Translations under genes and position numbers: made by a program
The notes under the pieces: generated by a model
The model's input: only the letters and a program-made list of their open reading frames with translations
Database searches by the model: none
Told to the model about the DNA's origin: nothing
NCBI GenBank assembly: GCA_024628785.1
Contig: CP102405.1
Location: 868,001 to 932,000, forward strand
Origin: Fusobacteria bacterium ZRK30
GTDB lineage: Bacteria; Fusobacteriota; Fusobacteriia; Fusobacteriales; Fusobacteriaceae
Length of the DNA stretch: 64,000 bases
Direction of reading: 5' to 3'
In this document: piece by piece, positions 30,403-38,254 of the stretch
How positions within the stretch are numbered: position 1 is the stretch's first letter
Layout of the letters: each line of letters begins with the position of its first letter

Positions 30403-31845
30403 TTGAAAAATATAGAAAAAATATTAAAAAATATTGAATATAAAATATTAAACTCCGGGGAAGAGATGGAGTATACCGGAATGGAGTATGATTCTAGAAA
30501 GATAGTGGGTGGAAATGTATTTGCTGCATTGGATGGAAGTGTAGTAGATGGGCATGATTATATAGAAAAGGCTGTATCTTTAGGAGCAAGGTGTATATTG
30601 GTTTCTAAAGAGGTAGAGATATTAGATAAGGAGATTACATATATCCTGGTGGAAGATTTAAGATTACACCTGGGAATTATAACTTCTAATTTTTATAACT
30701 GGCCCCAGAAAAATCTAAAGGTTATAGGGGTTACAGGAACTAATGGGAAAACAACGATCACCTATATCCTGGATAAAATCCTGAAAAATACCATGAGAAT
30801 AGGGACTGTGGAATATAAGATCGGTGAGGAGATAATACCGGCTCCCAACACAACTCCGGAATCTATGGATCTGGTAAAAATGTGTAAGAAAGCTGTAGAA
30901 AAAAATATAGAATATTTAGTGATGGAGGTCAGTTCCCATGCCCTTGAGATGGGAAGGGTAGAGATGCTGGAGTTTGATGCTGGGATATTTACTAACCTGA
31001 CTCCGGAACATATGGATTATCATAAAACAATTGAAAATTATTATCTGGCTAAGAGAAAACTATTTACTAAATTAAAAGATGGTAAGTGTGGGGTATATAA
31101 TGCAGAAGATGCCCATGGAAAGAGGTTATACGATGAATTCGGTGGTATAGGCTATGGGGAAGAGATCGGGAATCTAAGAGGAAAGATAATAAGTGTAGAT
31201 AACATAGAGCAGGAGATAGAGGTAATCTATGAAGGGAAAAGCTATAGATTAAAGAGTGGCCTTTTAGGAAGGTTTAATCTTATGAATATCTTAGGAGCTA
31301 TCGGAGGAAGTATTCAGTTAGGGCTGGACATCGAAACTATCCTAGAGAGGTTGAAAGGGTTAAAGGGAGTTCCGGGCAGATTTGAAACTGTAGACAGAGG
31401 ACAGAATTTTATGGTCGTTGTGGACTATGCCCATACTGAGGATGCATTAAAAAATATTTTAACTGCTCTAAATGAGATAAAAAGAGGCCGAGTCATAACT
31501 GTATTTGGATGTGGAGGAGACAGGGACACCACCAAAAGACCTAGGATGGCAGCCACAGCAGAGTTACTCAGTGATTTTGTGGTATTGACATCGGATAACC
31601 CGAGAACTGAAGATCCGGAACTAATCTTAAATGATGTGGAAAAAGGGTTTAAAGAAGCTAAAGATTATATAAGGATTGCTGATAGAGAAAGGGCTATAGC
31701 AGATGCTGTATCTATGGCAGATAAAGATGACATCATACTGATTGCAGGTAAGGGACATGAAGATTACCAGATAATAGGCAGGGAAAAGATCCATTTTGAT
31801 GACAGGGAGATAGCGGGAAAATATATTGAAGTAAAGATCAAATAA
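30403..31845 (+). CDS. murE: UDP-N-acetylmuramoyl-tripeptide synthetase (MurE)
   Basis: Peptidoglycan precursor ligase that adds the third, diamino acid residue to UDP-MurNAc-dipeptide in the cytoplasm. It has 480 residues. The ATP site is VIGVTGTNGKTTITYIL (about residue 110); YLVMEVSSHALEMGRV and FTNLTPEHMDYH are Mur-ligase central motifs with the carbamylated-lysine region nearby. TSDNPRTEDP is the substrate-specificity loop, with the DNPR form used for meso-diaminopimelate; Fusobacterium nucleatum puts lanthionine at this position, so the true diamino acid is open. Translation begins at TTG, 6 bases after AGGAGG. Confidence 0.95.
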   Translation: MKNIEKILKNIEYKILNSGEEMEYTGMEYDSRKIVGGNVFAALDGSVVDGHDYIEKAVSLGARCILVSKEVEILDKEITYILVEDLRLHLGIITSNFYNWPQKNLKVIGVTGTNGKTTITYILDKILKNTMRIGTVEYKIGEEIIPAPNTTPESMDLVKMCKKAVEKNIEYLVMEVSSHALEMGRVEMLEFDAGIFTNLTPEHMDYHKTIENYYLAKRKLFTKLKDGKCGVYNAEDAHGKRLYDEFGGIGYGEEIGNLRGKIISVDNIEQEIEVIYEGKSYRLKSGLLGRFNLMNILGAIGGSIQLGLDIETILERLKGLKGVPGRFETVDRGQNFMVVVDYAHTEDALKNILTALNEIKRGRVITVFGCGGDRDTTKRPRMAATAELLSDFVVLTSDNPRTEDPELILNDVEKGFKEAKDYIRIADRERAIADAVSMADKDDIILIAGKGHEDYQIIGREKIHFDDREIAGKYIEVKIK

Positions 31846-31862
31846 TAACTAGTCACAATTTT

Positions 31863-31947
31863 AAAGAGATTGTCACAGAGCAACACAGATAAATAATAAA
31901 AACTCTGGGAATCTCTTTCCCTGACTCTGTGAGTCTCTGTGTCAAAA
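31863..31947. repeat. Palindromic intergenic element after murE
   Basis: AAAGAGATT (31863) is repeated inverted as AATCTCTTT (31910), and CACAGAG blocks near 31874 face CTCTGTG blocks near 31925-31940. The 85-base element can fold into a branched hairpin between murE and the YdcF-like gene, and looks like a degenerate REP-type unit. Confidence 0.5.
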
Positions 31948-31949
31948 AT

Positions 31950-31988
31950 TTATTAGTTATTATTTTCGCTATAGGCGACAGGGAGGGG
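31950..31988 (+). repeat. Hairpin-plus-ribosome-site box, copy 1
   Basis: Contains TTATTAGTT, then TCGC-TATAG-GCGA (a 4-bp hairpin) directly before AGGGAGGGG, the ribosome site of the next gene. The same arrangement, TTATTAGTTCGC-AATAG-GCGATAGGGAGG, occurs at 32835-32863 before kdsA. Confidence 0.55.
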
Positions 31989-31991
31989 AAG

Positions 31992-32765
31992 ATGTTTTTA
32001 TTACAAAAATTTATATCGAATATATTGATATCTCCTGGGATATTTATAATTTTTCTGATTATTGTACTTATGATGAGTTTTCGTAAAAGGTCTGCGACGA
32101 AGGCAAAATTGTTATTGTTGATGACAATAACAGCAATCTATTTATTATCTATTGAACCAGTAAAAGATATGATAGTAGAGCCTTTGGAAAAAAACTATCT
32201 TCCCATAGACAGAGATCAGTTGGAAGAAGTTGATTGTTATGTAATCTTGGGAAGAGGGATCTATGACAATTCTCCTAAAAGCTTATCTTCTTTAACTGGC
32301 AGTCCAAGTAAAGCAGCGTTATTTCGGGTAATTGAGGGAGTGCGTCTGTATAAAGAATTTCCTAAAAAGATAATAGTTACAGGTGGAATAGTATATAACG
32401 AAGAAAAATCAGAGGGAAGCATATATAAGGAATTGATGGTGGATTTAGGAGTGCCTGACAATGACATAATAATTGAAGGCAGGAGCAGAACTACAGAAGA
32501 AAATGCAAAATTAACAAAAGGTATAATGAATAAAAATGGGTATAAAAAAGGAGCCCTTATAACTTCTGCAACACATATGAAAAGATCAAAATATATCTTT
32601 GAAAAATATGGTGCAGAGGTAATACCAGCTCCTACAGGATATATATCCAGGTATAAAGAGAGTTACAGGATGGATAGTTATTTTCCCAATGCCAGTAATT
32701 TTGCAGATATTAGGAGTGCAGTGTGGGAATATGTTGGGTTGATATTTTATAAGATAAAATCTTAG
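31992..32765 (+). CDS. YdcF-family (DUF218) membrane protein
   Basis: A 257-residue protein with two N-terminal helices (ISPGIFIIFLIIVLMMSF and LLLMTITAIYLLSI), then the DUF218/YdcF domain: DCYVILGRGIYDN, RVIEGVRLYKEFPKKIIVTGG, the long RSRTTEENAKLTKGIM block, and ALITSATHMKRSKYIFEKYG. ElyC and SanA relatives act in envelope and peptidoglycan-precursor or polysaccharide metabolism, which fits its place between murE and kdsA, but the reaction is unknown. The ATG at 31992 follows GGGAGGGG. An in-frame ATG at 31929 would translate the repeat box and is rejected. Confidence 0.85.
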   Translation: MFLLQKFISNILISPGIFIIFLIIVLMMSFRKRSATKAKLLLLMTITAIYLLSIEPVKDMIVEPLEKNYLPIDRDQLEEVDCYVILGRGIYDNSPKSLSSLTGSPSKAALFRVIEGVRLYKEFPKKIIVTGGIVYNEEKSEGSIYKELMVDLGVPDNDIIIEGRSRTTEENAKLTKGIMNKNGYKKGALITSATHMKRSKYIFEKYGAEVIPAPTGYISRYKESYRMDSYFPNASNFADIRSAVWEYVGLIFYKIKS

Positions 32766-32808
32766 TTTTGAATAAGTTATTATTGAGAATGAAATTTGAG
32801 TTTATGGA

Positions 32809-32829
32809 GGGGCAATTCATAAGTTGTCC
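32809..32829. repeat. Small hairpin repeat, copy 1
   Basis: GGGGCAAT and GTTGTCC flank TCATA to form a small stem. The 21 bases match 47121-47141 at 18 positions, and both copies sit shortly before a gene start. Confidence 0.55.
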
Positions 32830-32834
32830 TGTAT

Positions 32835-32863
32835 TTATTAGTTCGCAATAGGCGATAGGGAGG
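32835..32863 (+). repeat. Hairpin-plus-ribosome-site box, copy 2
   Basis: TTATTAGTT and TCGC-AATAG-GCGA followed by AGGGAGG, the ribosome site of kdsA. It matches the box at 31950-31988. Confidence 0.55.
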
Positions 32864-32870
32864 AATAAAT

Positions 32871-33710
32871 ATGTTGATGAAAGAGGTAAAATCAGTAAGG
32901 ATAGCAGATAGATTTGAGATAGGTGGGAATAAAGGTAAATTTACCCTTTTAGCAGGGCCTTGTGCAATTGAATCTGAGGAGATGAGTATTAGAGTAGCTG
33001 GTAAGATCAAAGAGATATGTGACAGGTTAGAGATAAATTATGTATTTAAATCATCTTTTGATAAAGCTAATAGATCGTCGATCCACGGGTTTAGAGGAGT
33101 AGGGATAGATGAGGGACTAAGAATCTTACAAAAAGTAAAGGATACCTATGATATACCTGTGATTACAGATGTACATGAGCCTTGGCAGTGTGAAAGGGTA
33201 GCAGAAGTTGTAGATATGATACAGATCCCTGCATTTTTATGCAGACAGACCGATCTGTTGGTAGCAGCGGCTAAAACAGGGTTACCTGTAAATGTTAAAA
33301 AAGGTCAGTTTTTAGCTCCTTGGGATATGAAAAATGTGGTCAACAAGATGCAGGAAGCCGGGAGTGAGAACTTTATGTTGTGTGAAAGGGGAGCAACCTT
33401 TGGATACAATAACTTTGTGGTAGACATGAGATCATTTATGGAGATGAGAGAATTTGGATATCCTGTGATATTTGATGCTACCCATTCGGTACAAATTCCA
33501 GGAGGACAGGGAACGTGTACCGGTGGAAATCGTGAATATGTATTCCCACTTATGAGAGCGGCACTGGCTGTAGGAGTGGATGGAATATTTGCAGAGGTAC
33601 ATGAAGATCCAGATTGTGCTCCTTGTGATGGTCCTAATATGTTAAAATTAGAAGATTTAGAAGAGATATTAAAGGTAGCATTAGAGATAGACGGAATAGT
33701 AAAAAGATAG
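32871..33710 (+). CDS. kdsA: 2-dehydro-3-deoxyphosphooctonate aldolase (Kdo-8-phosphate synthase)
   Basis: Condenses arabinose 5-phosphate with PEP to Kdo-8-phosphate for lipopolysaccharide, marking a Gram-negative envelope. The 279-residue barrel contains [10 protein letters not shown] (PEP site), [43 protein letters not shown], and [14 protein letters not shown]. The [16 protein letters not shown] stretch binds metal in this family; cysteines here (FTLLAGPC and DCAPC) fit a metal-dependent type. The ATG lies after GGGAGG. A terminator follows. Confidence 0.96.
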   Translation: MLMKEVKSVRIADRFEIGGNKGKFTLLAGPCAIESEEMSIRVAGKIKEICDRLEINYVFKSSFDKANRSSIHGFRGVGIDEGLRILQKVKDTYDIPVITDVHEPWQCERVAEVVDMIQIPAFLCRQTDLLVAAAKTGLPVNVKKGQFLAPWDMKNVVNKMQEAGSENFMLCERGATFGYNNFVVDMRSFMEMREFGYPVIFDATHSVQIPGGQGTCTGGNREYVFPLMRAALAVGVDGIFAEVHEDPDCAPCDGPNMLKLEDLEEILKVALEIDGIVKR

Positions 33711-33723
33711 AAAAATTGTAAAT

Positions 33724-33757
33724 AAAAAAACCTCCTAGTTTTTAGGAGGTTTTTTTA
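33724..33757. terminator. Terminator after kdsA
   Basis: AAAAAAACCTCCTA pairs with TAGGAGGTTTTTTT across a short loop. It can serve both kdsA and the converging regulator gene. Confidence 0.92.
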
Positions 33758-33797
33758 GTATCTATATAAGGGGATTAAATTTTTTTCTTATTCAAAC

Positions 33798-34520
33798 TTA
33801 AATATATGTTGTTTCCTTAATTTTTTTGACCTTTTCTATAAGGGCTTCTATATGATCGGCCATGGCTTTTTCTGCACCTTCAGGATCTTTTTTTATTATA
33901 GCCATAGCTATAATTTTATGTTCCTCAATAGTTTTTGTTCCCAAACTTTTTTCTATTTTTTTTAAGGCTGGGGTAAATCTGGTATCATCCATAACCATTT
34001 GAAGCATAAGTTCCAATATTTTATTTCCTGCAAGGGTTGCTACATACTTGTGGAAGGGAATATTATATTCATATTCAGTGAGATTCTTTATCACTTTTTC
34101 GTGACTTTCTATAATTACCTTAAAATCTTTTTCAGTTTGAATATTAGAATTTGCAGCGGCAAATTTAGCCATTTGGCTCTCAACTACTTTTCTGGCTTCT
34201 AAAGCTTCTAAAAGTCTGTCGATCTCCTGTATATCCAGAACATTTAAAAATAATTCTCCCTTTTTTCTTCTATCTTTTTTCCTTTGAATATTTTTTAAGT
34301 AAAGTTTTCCCTTATCGGTTATAACCCTGCCCCTATATCCATCTTTTATAGTTAAGCCAATATTATCCAGATTAAAAAGAACCCTCCCAATAGTTGCTTC
34401 ACTGATGTTTATCTTTAAATTTTTAAGTTCCCTCTTTATTAGGGAAGCTCCTGTAGGTTTTTGATGCTTTTCAAGGAGTTTTAATATAGAGTAATCGTAA
34501 TTTATCTCATCATTGTTCAC
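33798..34520 (-). CDS. FCD-domain transcriptional regulator (GntR/FadR-like)
   Basis: A 240-residue regulator. The N-terminal 75 residues form a winged helix of the NrpR / RNase-R type (YSILKLLEKHQKPTGASLIKREL, ISEATIGRVLFNLDNIGL), not a classic GntR one. Residues about 95-235 are a helical FCD ligand-binding domain (DRLLEALEARKVVESQMAKFAA, NIPFHKYVATLAGNKILELMLQ, EEHKIIAMAIIKKDPEGAEKAMADHI), with His residues that usually bind a metal-linked acid. The GTG at 34520 is chosen because GAGGTG precedes it by 6 bases. It diverges from the amine-dehydrogenase operon and is its likely controller. Confidence 0.82.
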   Translation of the reverse strand: MNNDEINYDYSILKLLEKHQKPTGASLIKRELKNLKINISEATIGRVLFNLDNIGLTIKDGYRGRVITDKGKLYLKNIQRKKDRRKKGELFLNVLDIQEIDRLLEALEARKVVESQMAKFAAANSNIQTEKDFKVIIESHEKVIKNLTEYEYNIPFHKYVATLAGNKILELMLQMVMDDTRFTPALKKIEKSLGTKTIEEHKIIAMAIIKKDPEGAEKAMADHIEALIEKVKKIKETTYI

Positions 34521-34725
34521 TTTTTTCACCTCAATTTATTTGATTCTATTTTAATTATACTTCCATTTTATCTAAAAACAAAATTTTGGCTACTCATCTG
34601 TGAGGGGTGTTTTGAATCTGCAGAACAAAAACTTTAGCTTTTAAACACTTTAGCTGTCTGCCCTGGAAATAAAGGGATCAAAAAAAACTAACAAAAAAGA
34701 CTTTTTTTTAGAATAAAAATAAATA

Positions 34726-34772
34726 TTGTTTTATGGTTGCTTTCACTGATAATCTCAGCCATATACTTATCA
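34726..34772 (+). promoter_or_regulatory. Promoter and operator candidate of the amine-dehydrogenase operon
   Basis: TTGTTT and GATAAT are 16 bases apart. An inverted repeat TGATAA (34747) / TTATCA (34767) overlaps the -10 and start region, where a repressor such as the divergent FCD regulator could bind. The rest of this 294-base gap holds no gene. Confidence 0.4.
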
Positions 34773-34814
34773 TGTAATCATTTTATTAGTTAGATAAAAA
34801 AAGGAGGTTATAAA

Positions 34815-35126
34815 ATGAGGGTAGTTAATCATCCTATACTAGGTGAGGAAGAAAGAAAAGAATATGTCACTATTTATTACAATGGAAAGCCATTAAATGC
34901 TATGGCAGGTGAGACAATAGCGGCGACTCTTATGAGTGCAGGAATAAGAAAATTTAGAAAAACTCCTAAATACAAGAGGGATAGAGGTGTATATTGTGGA
35001 ATAGGCAGATGTACAGACTGTGTCATGGTAGTGAATGGAAAACCCAATGTCAGAACTTGTGTAACTCCTGTAGAGGAAGGAATGAGTGTAGAAACACAGA
35101 TCGGATATGGAAAGGGGGAGGAGTAA
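34815..35126 (+). CDS. (2Fe-2S)-binding small subunit of an amine dehydrogenase (HcnA/Fer2_4-like)
   Basis: A 103-residue ferredoxin-like subunit with the Fer2_4 fold. The cluster cysteines are in GVYCGIGRCTDCVMVVNG and VRTC. Related subunits occur in hydrogen cyanide synthase HcnA, sarcosine oxidase alpha N termini, and multi-subunit proline or hydroxyproline dehydrogenases, where they carry electrons between flavins. AGGAGG lies before the ATG. The stop codon overlaps the start of the next gene (TAATG), showing tight coupling. Confidence 0.87.
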   Translation: MRVVNHPILGEEERKEYVTIYYNGKPLNAMAGETIAATLMSAGIRKFRKTPKYKRDRGVYCGIGRCTDCVMVVNGKPNVRTCVTPVEEGMSVETQIGYGKGEE

Positions 35127-36226
35127 TGAAAGAAACTCAGGTTGTAATTGTAGGAGGTGGACCTGCAGGTCTTGCTGCAGGAATAGAAATTGCAAAATCC
35201 GGAGGTCAAGTTACTGTTTTAGATGAAAATAAAAAACCCGGAGGACAGCTTTTTAAGCAGATTCATAAGTTCTTTGGTTCAAGGGAGCATCTGGCAGGAA
35301 CCAGGGGATATGAAATAGGAACTAAACTTTTAGAGGAAACGAAGGAATTAGGAGTGGACGTTATACTGGATGCTCCTGTTTACGGAATATTTGAAGGGAA
35401 AACAGTGGTCTATTCAAAAGACGGGAAGCAGCATCAAATAAAAGGAGATAAAATTATCCTTGCAACAGGGGCGACAGAAAATACCCTTGCTTTCCCGGGA
35501 TCAGATCTTCCAGGTGTCATGGGGGCAGGAGCAGCTCAAACGATGATAAATGTAAACAGAGTTTTACCGGGAAAAAAAGTTCTTATGGTTGGATCAGGGA
35601 ATGTAGGATTAATTGTTTCCTATCAGTTGATGCAGGCTGGTGCAGATGTAGTTGGACTGGTAGAAGCGGCTCCAAATGTAAGTGGATATGGTGTTCATGC
35701 TTCTAAAATAAGCCGTGGAGGAGTTCCTATCTATACTTCCCATACTGTAAAAAGAGCTATGGGAGATGGTGAAGTCAGTAAGGTGGAGATATGTGAACTG
35801 GATGAAAGATTTCAAATGATTGAAGGTACAGAGAAGATTTTAGATGTAGATACTATCTGTATTGCTGTAGGGCTTAGTCCCATGTCTGAAATAGCTTGGA
35901 CTATTGGGTGTGATTTTACATTTATTCCGACTTTTGGAGGACATGTGCCAAAACACAATGAGAATATGGAATCTACAATTTCGGGAATATATGTGTCAGG
36001 AGATATTTCGGGAGTAGAAGAAGCCAGCTCTGCCATGGAAGAGGGACGTCTAGCCGGTATAGCAGCTTCAGAATCTTTGGGACTCTATAGTGAAGAGAAA
36101 GCAAAAGAGTTGAAAGGCCAGGTATGGAATAGGTTAAATACTTTGAGAGATGGAGAATTTGGTGAAAAAAGAAAACAATCTAAAAATGTACAGATAAGTA
36201 GATATATGGAGGATGCTAATGAATAA
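35126..36226 (+). CDS. NAD(P)/FAD-dependent oxidoreductase subunit (HcnB-like)
   Basis: A 366-residue flavoprotein with FAD motif VVIVGGGPAGLAAGIEIAK at the N terminus, KPGGQLFKQIHKFFGS next, a second dinucleotide motif VLMVGSGNVGLIVSYQL near residue 155, and a closing FAD block IYVSGDISGVEEASSAMEEG. It matches the alpha-type subunit of HcnABC and proline/hydroxyproline dehydrogenase complexes. It likely relays electrons from the substrate-oxidising subunit (36994) to NAD or another acceptor. The ATG at 35126 follows GGGGGAGGAG. Reading frame upstream of it overlaps the ferredoxin gene and is not translated. It ends inside the start of the next gene. Confidence 0.87.
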   Translation: MKETQVVIVGGGPAGLAAGIEIAKSGGQVTVLDENKKPGGQLFKQIHKFFGSREHLAGTRGYEIGTKLLEETKELGVDVILDAPVYGIFEGKTVVYSKDGKQHQIKGDKIILATGATENTLAFPGSDLPGVMGAGAAQTMINVNRVLPGKKVLMVGSGNVGLIVSYQLMQAGADVVGLVEAAPNVSGYGVHASKISRGGVPIYTSHTVKRAMGDGEVSKVEICELDERFQMIEGTEKILDVDTICIAVGLSPMSEIAWTIGCDFTFIPTFGGHVPKHNENMESTISGIYVSGDISGVEEASSAMEEGRLAGIAASESLGLYSEEKAKELKGQVWNRLNTLRDGEFGEKRKQSKNVQISRYMEDANE

Positions 36227-36719
36227 AGGAGTAAAGTTTACGGGAGTTCCTTCTATGGAGGAGATAAAAGGCTGTCCTGGAACCCCAGGTGAGGAGAGAT
36301 TTGAAAAAGGGCCTGTTGTATCAATAGAGTGTGTTCAAAAAATACCTTGTAATCCCTGTGAGGCAGCTTGTCCATTTGGTGCAATAGAGGTGGGAAGTTC
36401 AATTACAAGCCTTCCAAAATTAGATGAGGAAAAATGTATAGGGTGTGGAGTCTGTATTCCAAAATGTCCTGGGCTGGCGATCTTTAAAATTCATAAAAAT
36501 TATAGTGAAAAAACTTCAATGGTAGAATTTCCATTTGAATATCTCCCCCTCCCTGAAAAAGGAGATCAGGTTCCTTGTGGAGACAGATTTGGAAAATATA
36601 TTGCTGACGGTAAAGTATTAGATGTAAAAAATGATAAAAAAAATGATGGTACAACTCTTATCAGTGTAGAAATTCCAAAGGAATATTTTATGGGAATAAG
36701 AACCATCTATAGGGGGTAA
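36219..36719 (+). CDS. 4Fe-4S ferredoxin-type subunit of the amine dehydrogenase
   Basis: A 166-residue iron-sulfur protein. Two cluster motifs are seen: CVQKIPCNPCEAACPFGAI at about residue 38 and CIGCGVCIPKCPGLAIF at about residue 78, each with four cysteines. The C-terminal third (VPCGDRFGKYIADGKVLDVKND) is a small beta domain. It provides extra electron wiring beyond the usual HcnABC set. The ATG at 36219 is preferred over one two codons upstream that abuts GGAGG. It overlaps the end of the HcnB-like gene. Confidence 0.88.
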   Translation: MNKGVKFTGVPSMEEIKGCPGTPGEERFEKGPVVSIECVQKIPCNPCEAACPFGAIEVGSSITSLPKLDEEKCIGCGVCIPKCPGLAIFKIHKNYSEKTSMVEFPFEYLPLPEKGDQVPCGDRFGKYIADGKVLDVKNDKKNDGTTLISVEIPKEYFMGIRTIYRG

Positions 36720-36724
36720 AAATA

Positions 36725-36988
36725 ATGTGTGATGATAAAGTTTTTGTATGCAGATGTCAGGAAGTAACGGTAGAAGATGTGAAAGAGGCCATAAAAGACG
36801 GGGCTACAACTGTAGCAGGAGTAAAGATAAGAACCCATGCAGGAATGGGTCTCTGTCAGGGAAGAAGTTGCGGTAAGATTATTGCCAGGATGCTTTCAGA
36901 AGTAGAATCTCCTGAAAAAATAACTCCAGGTTCATCCAGACCTCCTGCAAGAGTAGCAAAAATAAGTGAATTTTTGGAGGTGAAATAG
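36725..36988 (+). CDS. BFD-like (2Fe-2S)-binding subunit of the amine dehydrogenase
   Basis: An 87-residue bacterioferritin-associated-ferredoxin-like domain. The four cysteines are in FVCRCQEV, MGLCQGRSC, the same pattern fused to the GlpA-like protein at 11462. Here the domain is a free subunit. It probably sits between the NAD(P)/FAD and substrate flavins. The start lies 5 bases after the previous stop, with AGGGGG as ribosome site. Confidence 0.88.
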   Translation: MCDDKVFVCRCQEVTVEDVKEAIKDGATTVAGVKIRTHAGMGLCQGRSCGKIIARMLSEVESPEKITPGSSRPPARVAKISEFLEVK

Positions 36989-36993
36989 AAACT

Positions 36994-38172
36994 ATGAACA
37001 ATAAAAATATAAATGATACAGATGTAATTGTAATAGGCGGGGGAGTAATCGGAACTTCTATAGCTTATAACCTCTCTAAAAGAGGAAAAAAAGTAACTAT
37101 CTTTGAAAAATATGATCATGCCAGAGGTGCATCAGGTTCTAGTGACCAGCTGGTGTTGATGCAGTCTAAAAAACCAGGTGTGCATTTAGCCTTGGCTCTT
37201 GAAAGCTTAAAGATGTACAAAACTTTAGAAGAAGAGCTGGGAGAACCTATCCACTTTAGGCAAAAAGGCGGAATGATCCTTATTGAAAATGAAAAAGAGA
37301 TGGAGATAATGAAGGGATTTGTAGAAAAACAGAAAAAAACAGGATTGGATGTCGATATTATTTCACTGGATGAGGTAAATAAACTCCAGCCGGGAATCTC
37401 CCAGGATATTATAGGAGCTACTTATAGTCCTATGGATGGAGAAGTTGATCCTATAGCCTTAAATATAGCTCTTGCAAAGGGAGCTAAGGCCAATGGAACC
37501 AAGATAGTTCTGGGAACCGAGGTAAAGGAAATAATTACAGAGGGGAAAAAAGCAATAGGAGTGGAAACTTCAAAAGGGAAGTTTTATGCTCCTACTATAA
37601 TAAATGCAGCCGGTGTATGGGCGCCTCTGCTATGCAAAAAATTGGGGATAGAAGCCCCTATAAAACCAAGAAGAGGGCAGATATGCATAACTGATGAAGT
37701 GGATTATTTTATAGATATGCCTATCCTTTCGGCAAAATATATGATGGCAAAGCATAATCCGGACCTTTTAAAGGATGCTCCTGAAATGATTGCCAAATTA
37801 GGAATAGGACTTGCTCTAAGTCAGTCTCCAAAGGGAAATATCATGTTTGGAGCTACAAGAGAATTTGTAGGTTATGATAAAAATGTTACCTATGAAGGGA
37901 TTGGAGAGGTAATCAGGAATGCAGTCACTTATTTTCCCCAATTAAAAGATATGAGTATAATCAGAACTATGGGAGGATTGAGACCATTTACTCCAGACGG
38001 TCTTCCCCTCATTGGATGGACTGGGATAGAGGGATTTTTCATGGCTGCAGGTCATGAGGGAGACGGAATTGCTCTGGCTCCAGTAACCGGGAAAGTTGTG
38101 GCAGATATTATCATAGATGGAGAAACATTTGTGGACATGTCAGGCTTTGCTCCAAATAGGTTTTCAAAATAA
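36994..38172 (+). CDS. FAD-dependent amino acid/amine oxidoreductase (DadA/SoxB/HcnC-like)
   Basis: The probable substrate-oxidising subunit, 392 residues, DAO fold. FAD motif VIVIGGGVIGTSIAYNLSKRGKKVTIFEK begins at residue 10 (given here in its core VIGGGVIGTSIAYN), followed by RGASGSSDQLV, which holds the flavin-contact Ser-rich loop. PRRGQICITDEV, TMGGLRPFTPDGLPLIGWT and MAAGHEGDGIALAPVTGKVVA are family landmarks. It would oxidise a C-N bond in an amino acid such as a D-amino acid, N-methyl amino acid or proline derivative. Which one is not readable. The ribosome site GGAGGTG is 12 bases from the ATG, slightly long. Confidence 0.87.
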   Translation: MNNKNINDTDVIVIGGGVIGTSIAYNLSKRGKKVTIFEKYDHARGASGSSDQLVLMQSKKPGVHLALALESLKMYKTLEEELGEPIHFRQKGGMILIENEKEMEIMKGFVEKQKKTGLDVDIISLDEVNKLQPGISQDIIGATYSPMDGEVDPIALNIALAKGAKANGTKIVLGTEVKEIITEGKKAIGVETSKGKFYAPTIINAAGVWAPLLCKKLGIEAPIKPRRGQICITDEVDYFIDMPILSAKYMMAKHNPDLLKDAPEMIAKLGIGLALSQSPKGNIMFGATREFVGYDKNVTYEGIGEVIRNAVTYFPQLKDMSIIRTMGGLRPFTPDGLPLIGWTGIEGFFMAAGHEGDGIALAPVTGKVVADIIIDGETFVDMSGFAPNRFSK

Positions 38173-38254
38173 AAAGAACAAAGGCCGTCAAGCCTACTAA
38201 TAATATTGAGCTCATAATGATAGCCTTTTACCCAAATAAAATAGGAGGTATTTT

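Noticed and set aside
31929-31991. Upstream start for the YdcF-like protein
   Set aside because: It would read through the repeat box and the ribosome site of the better start at 31992.
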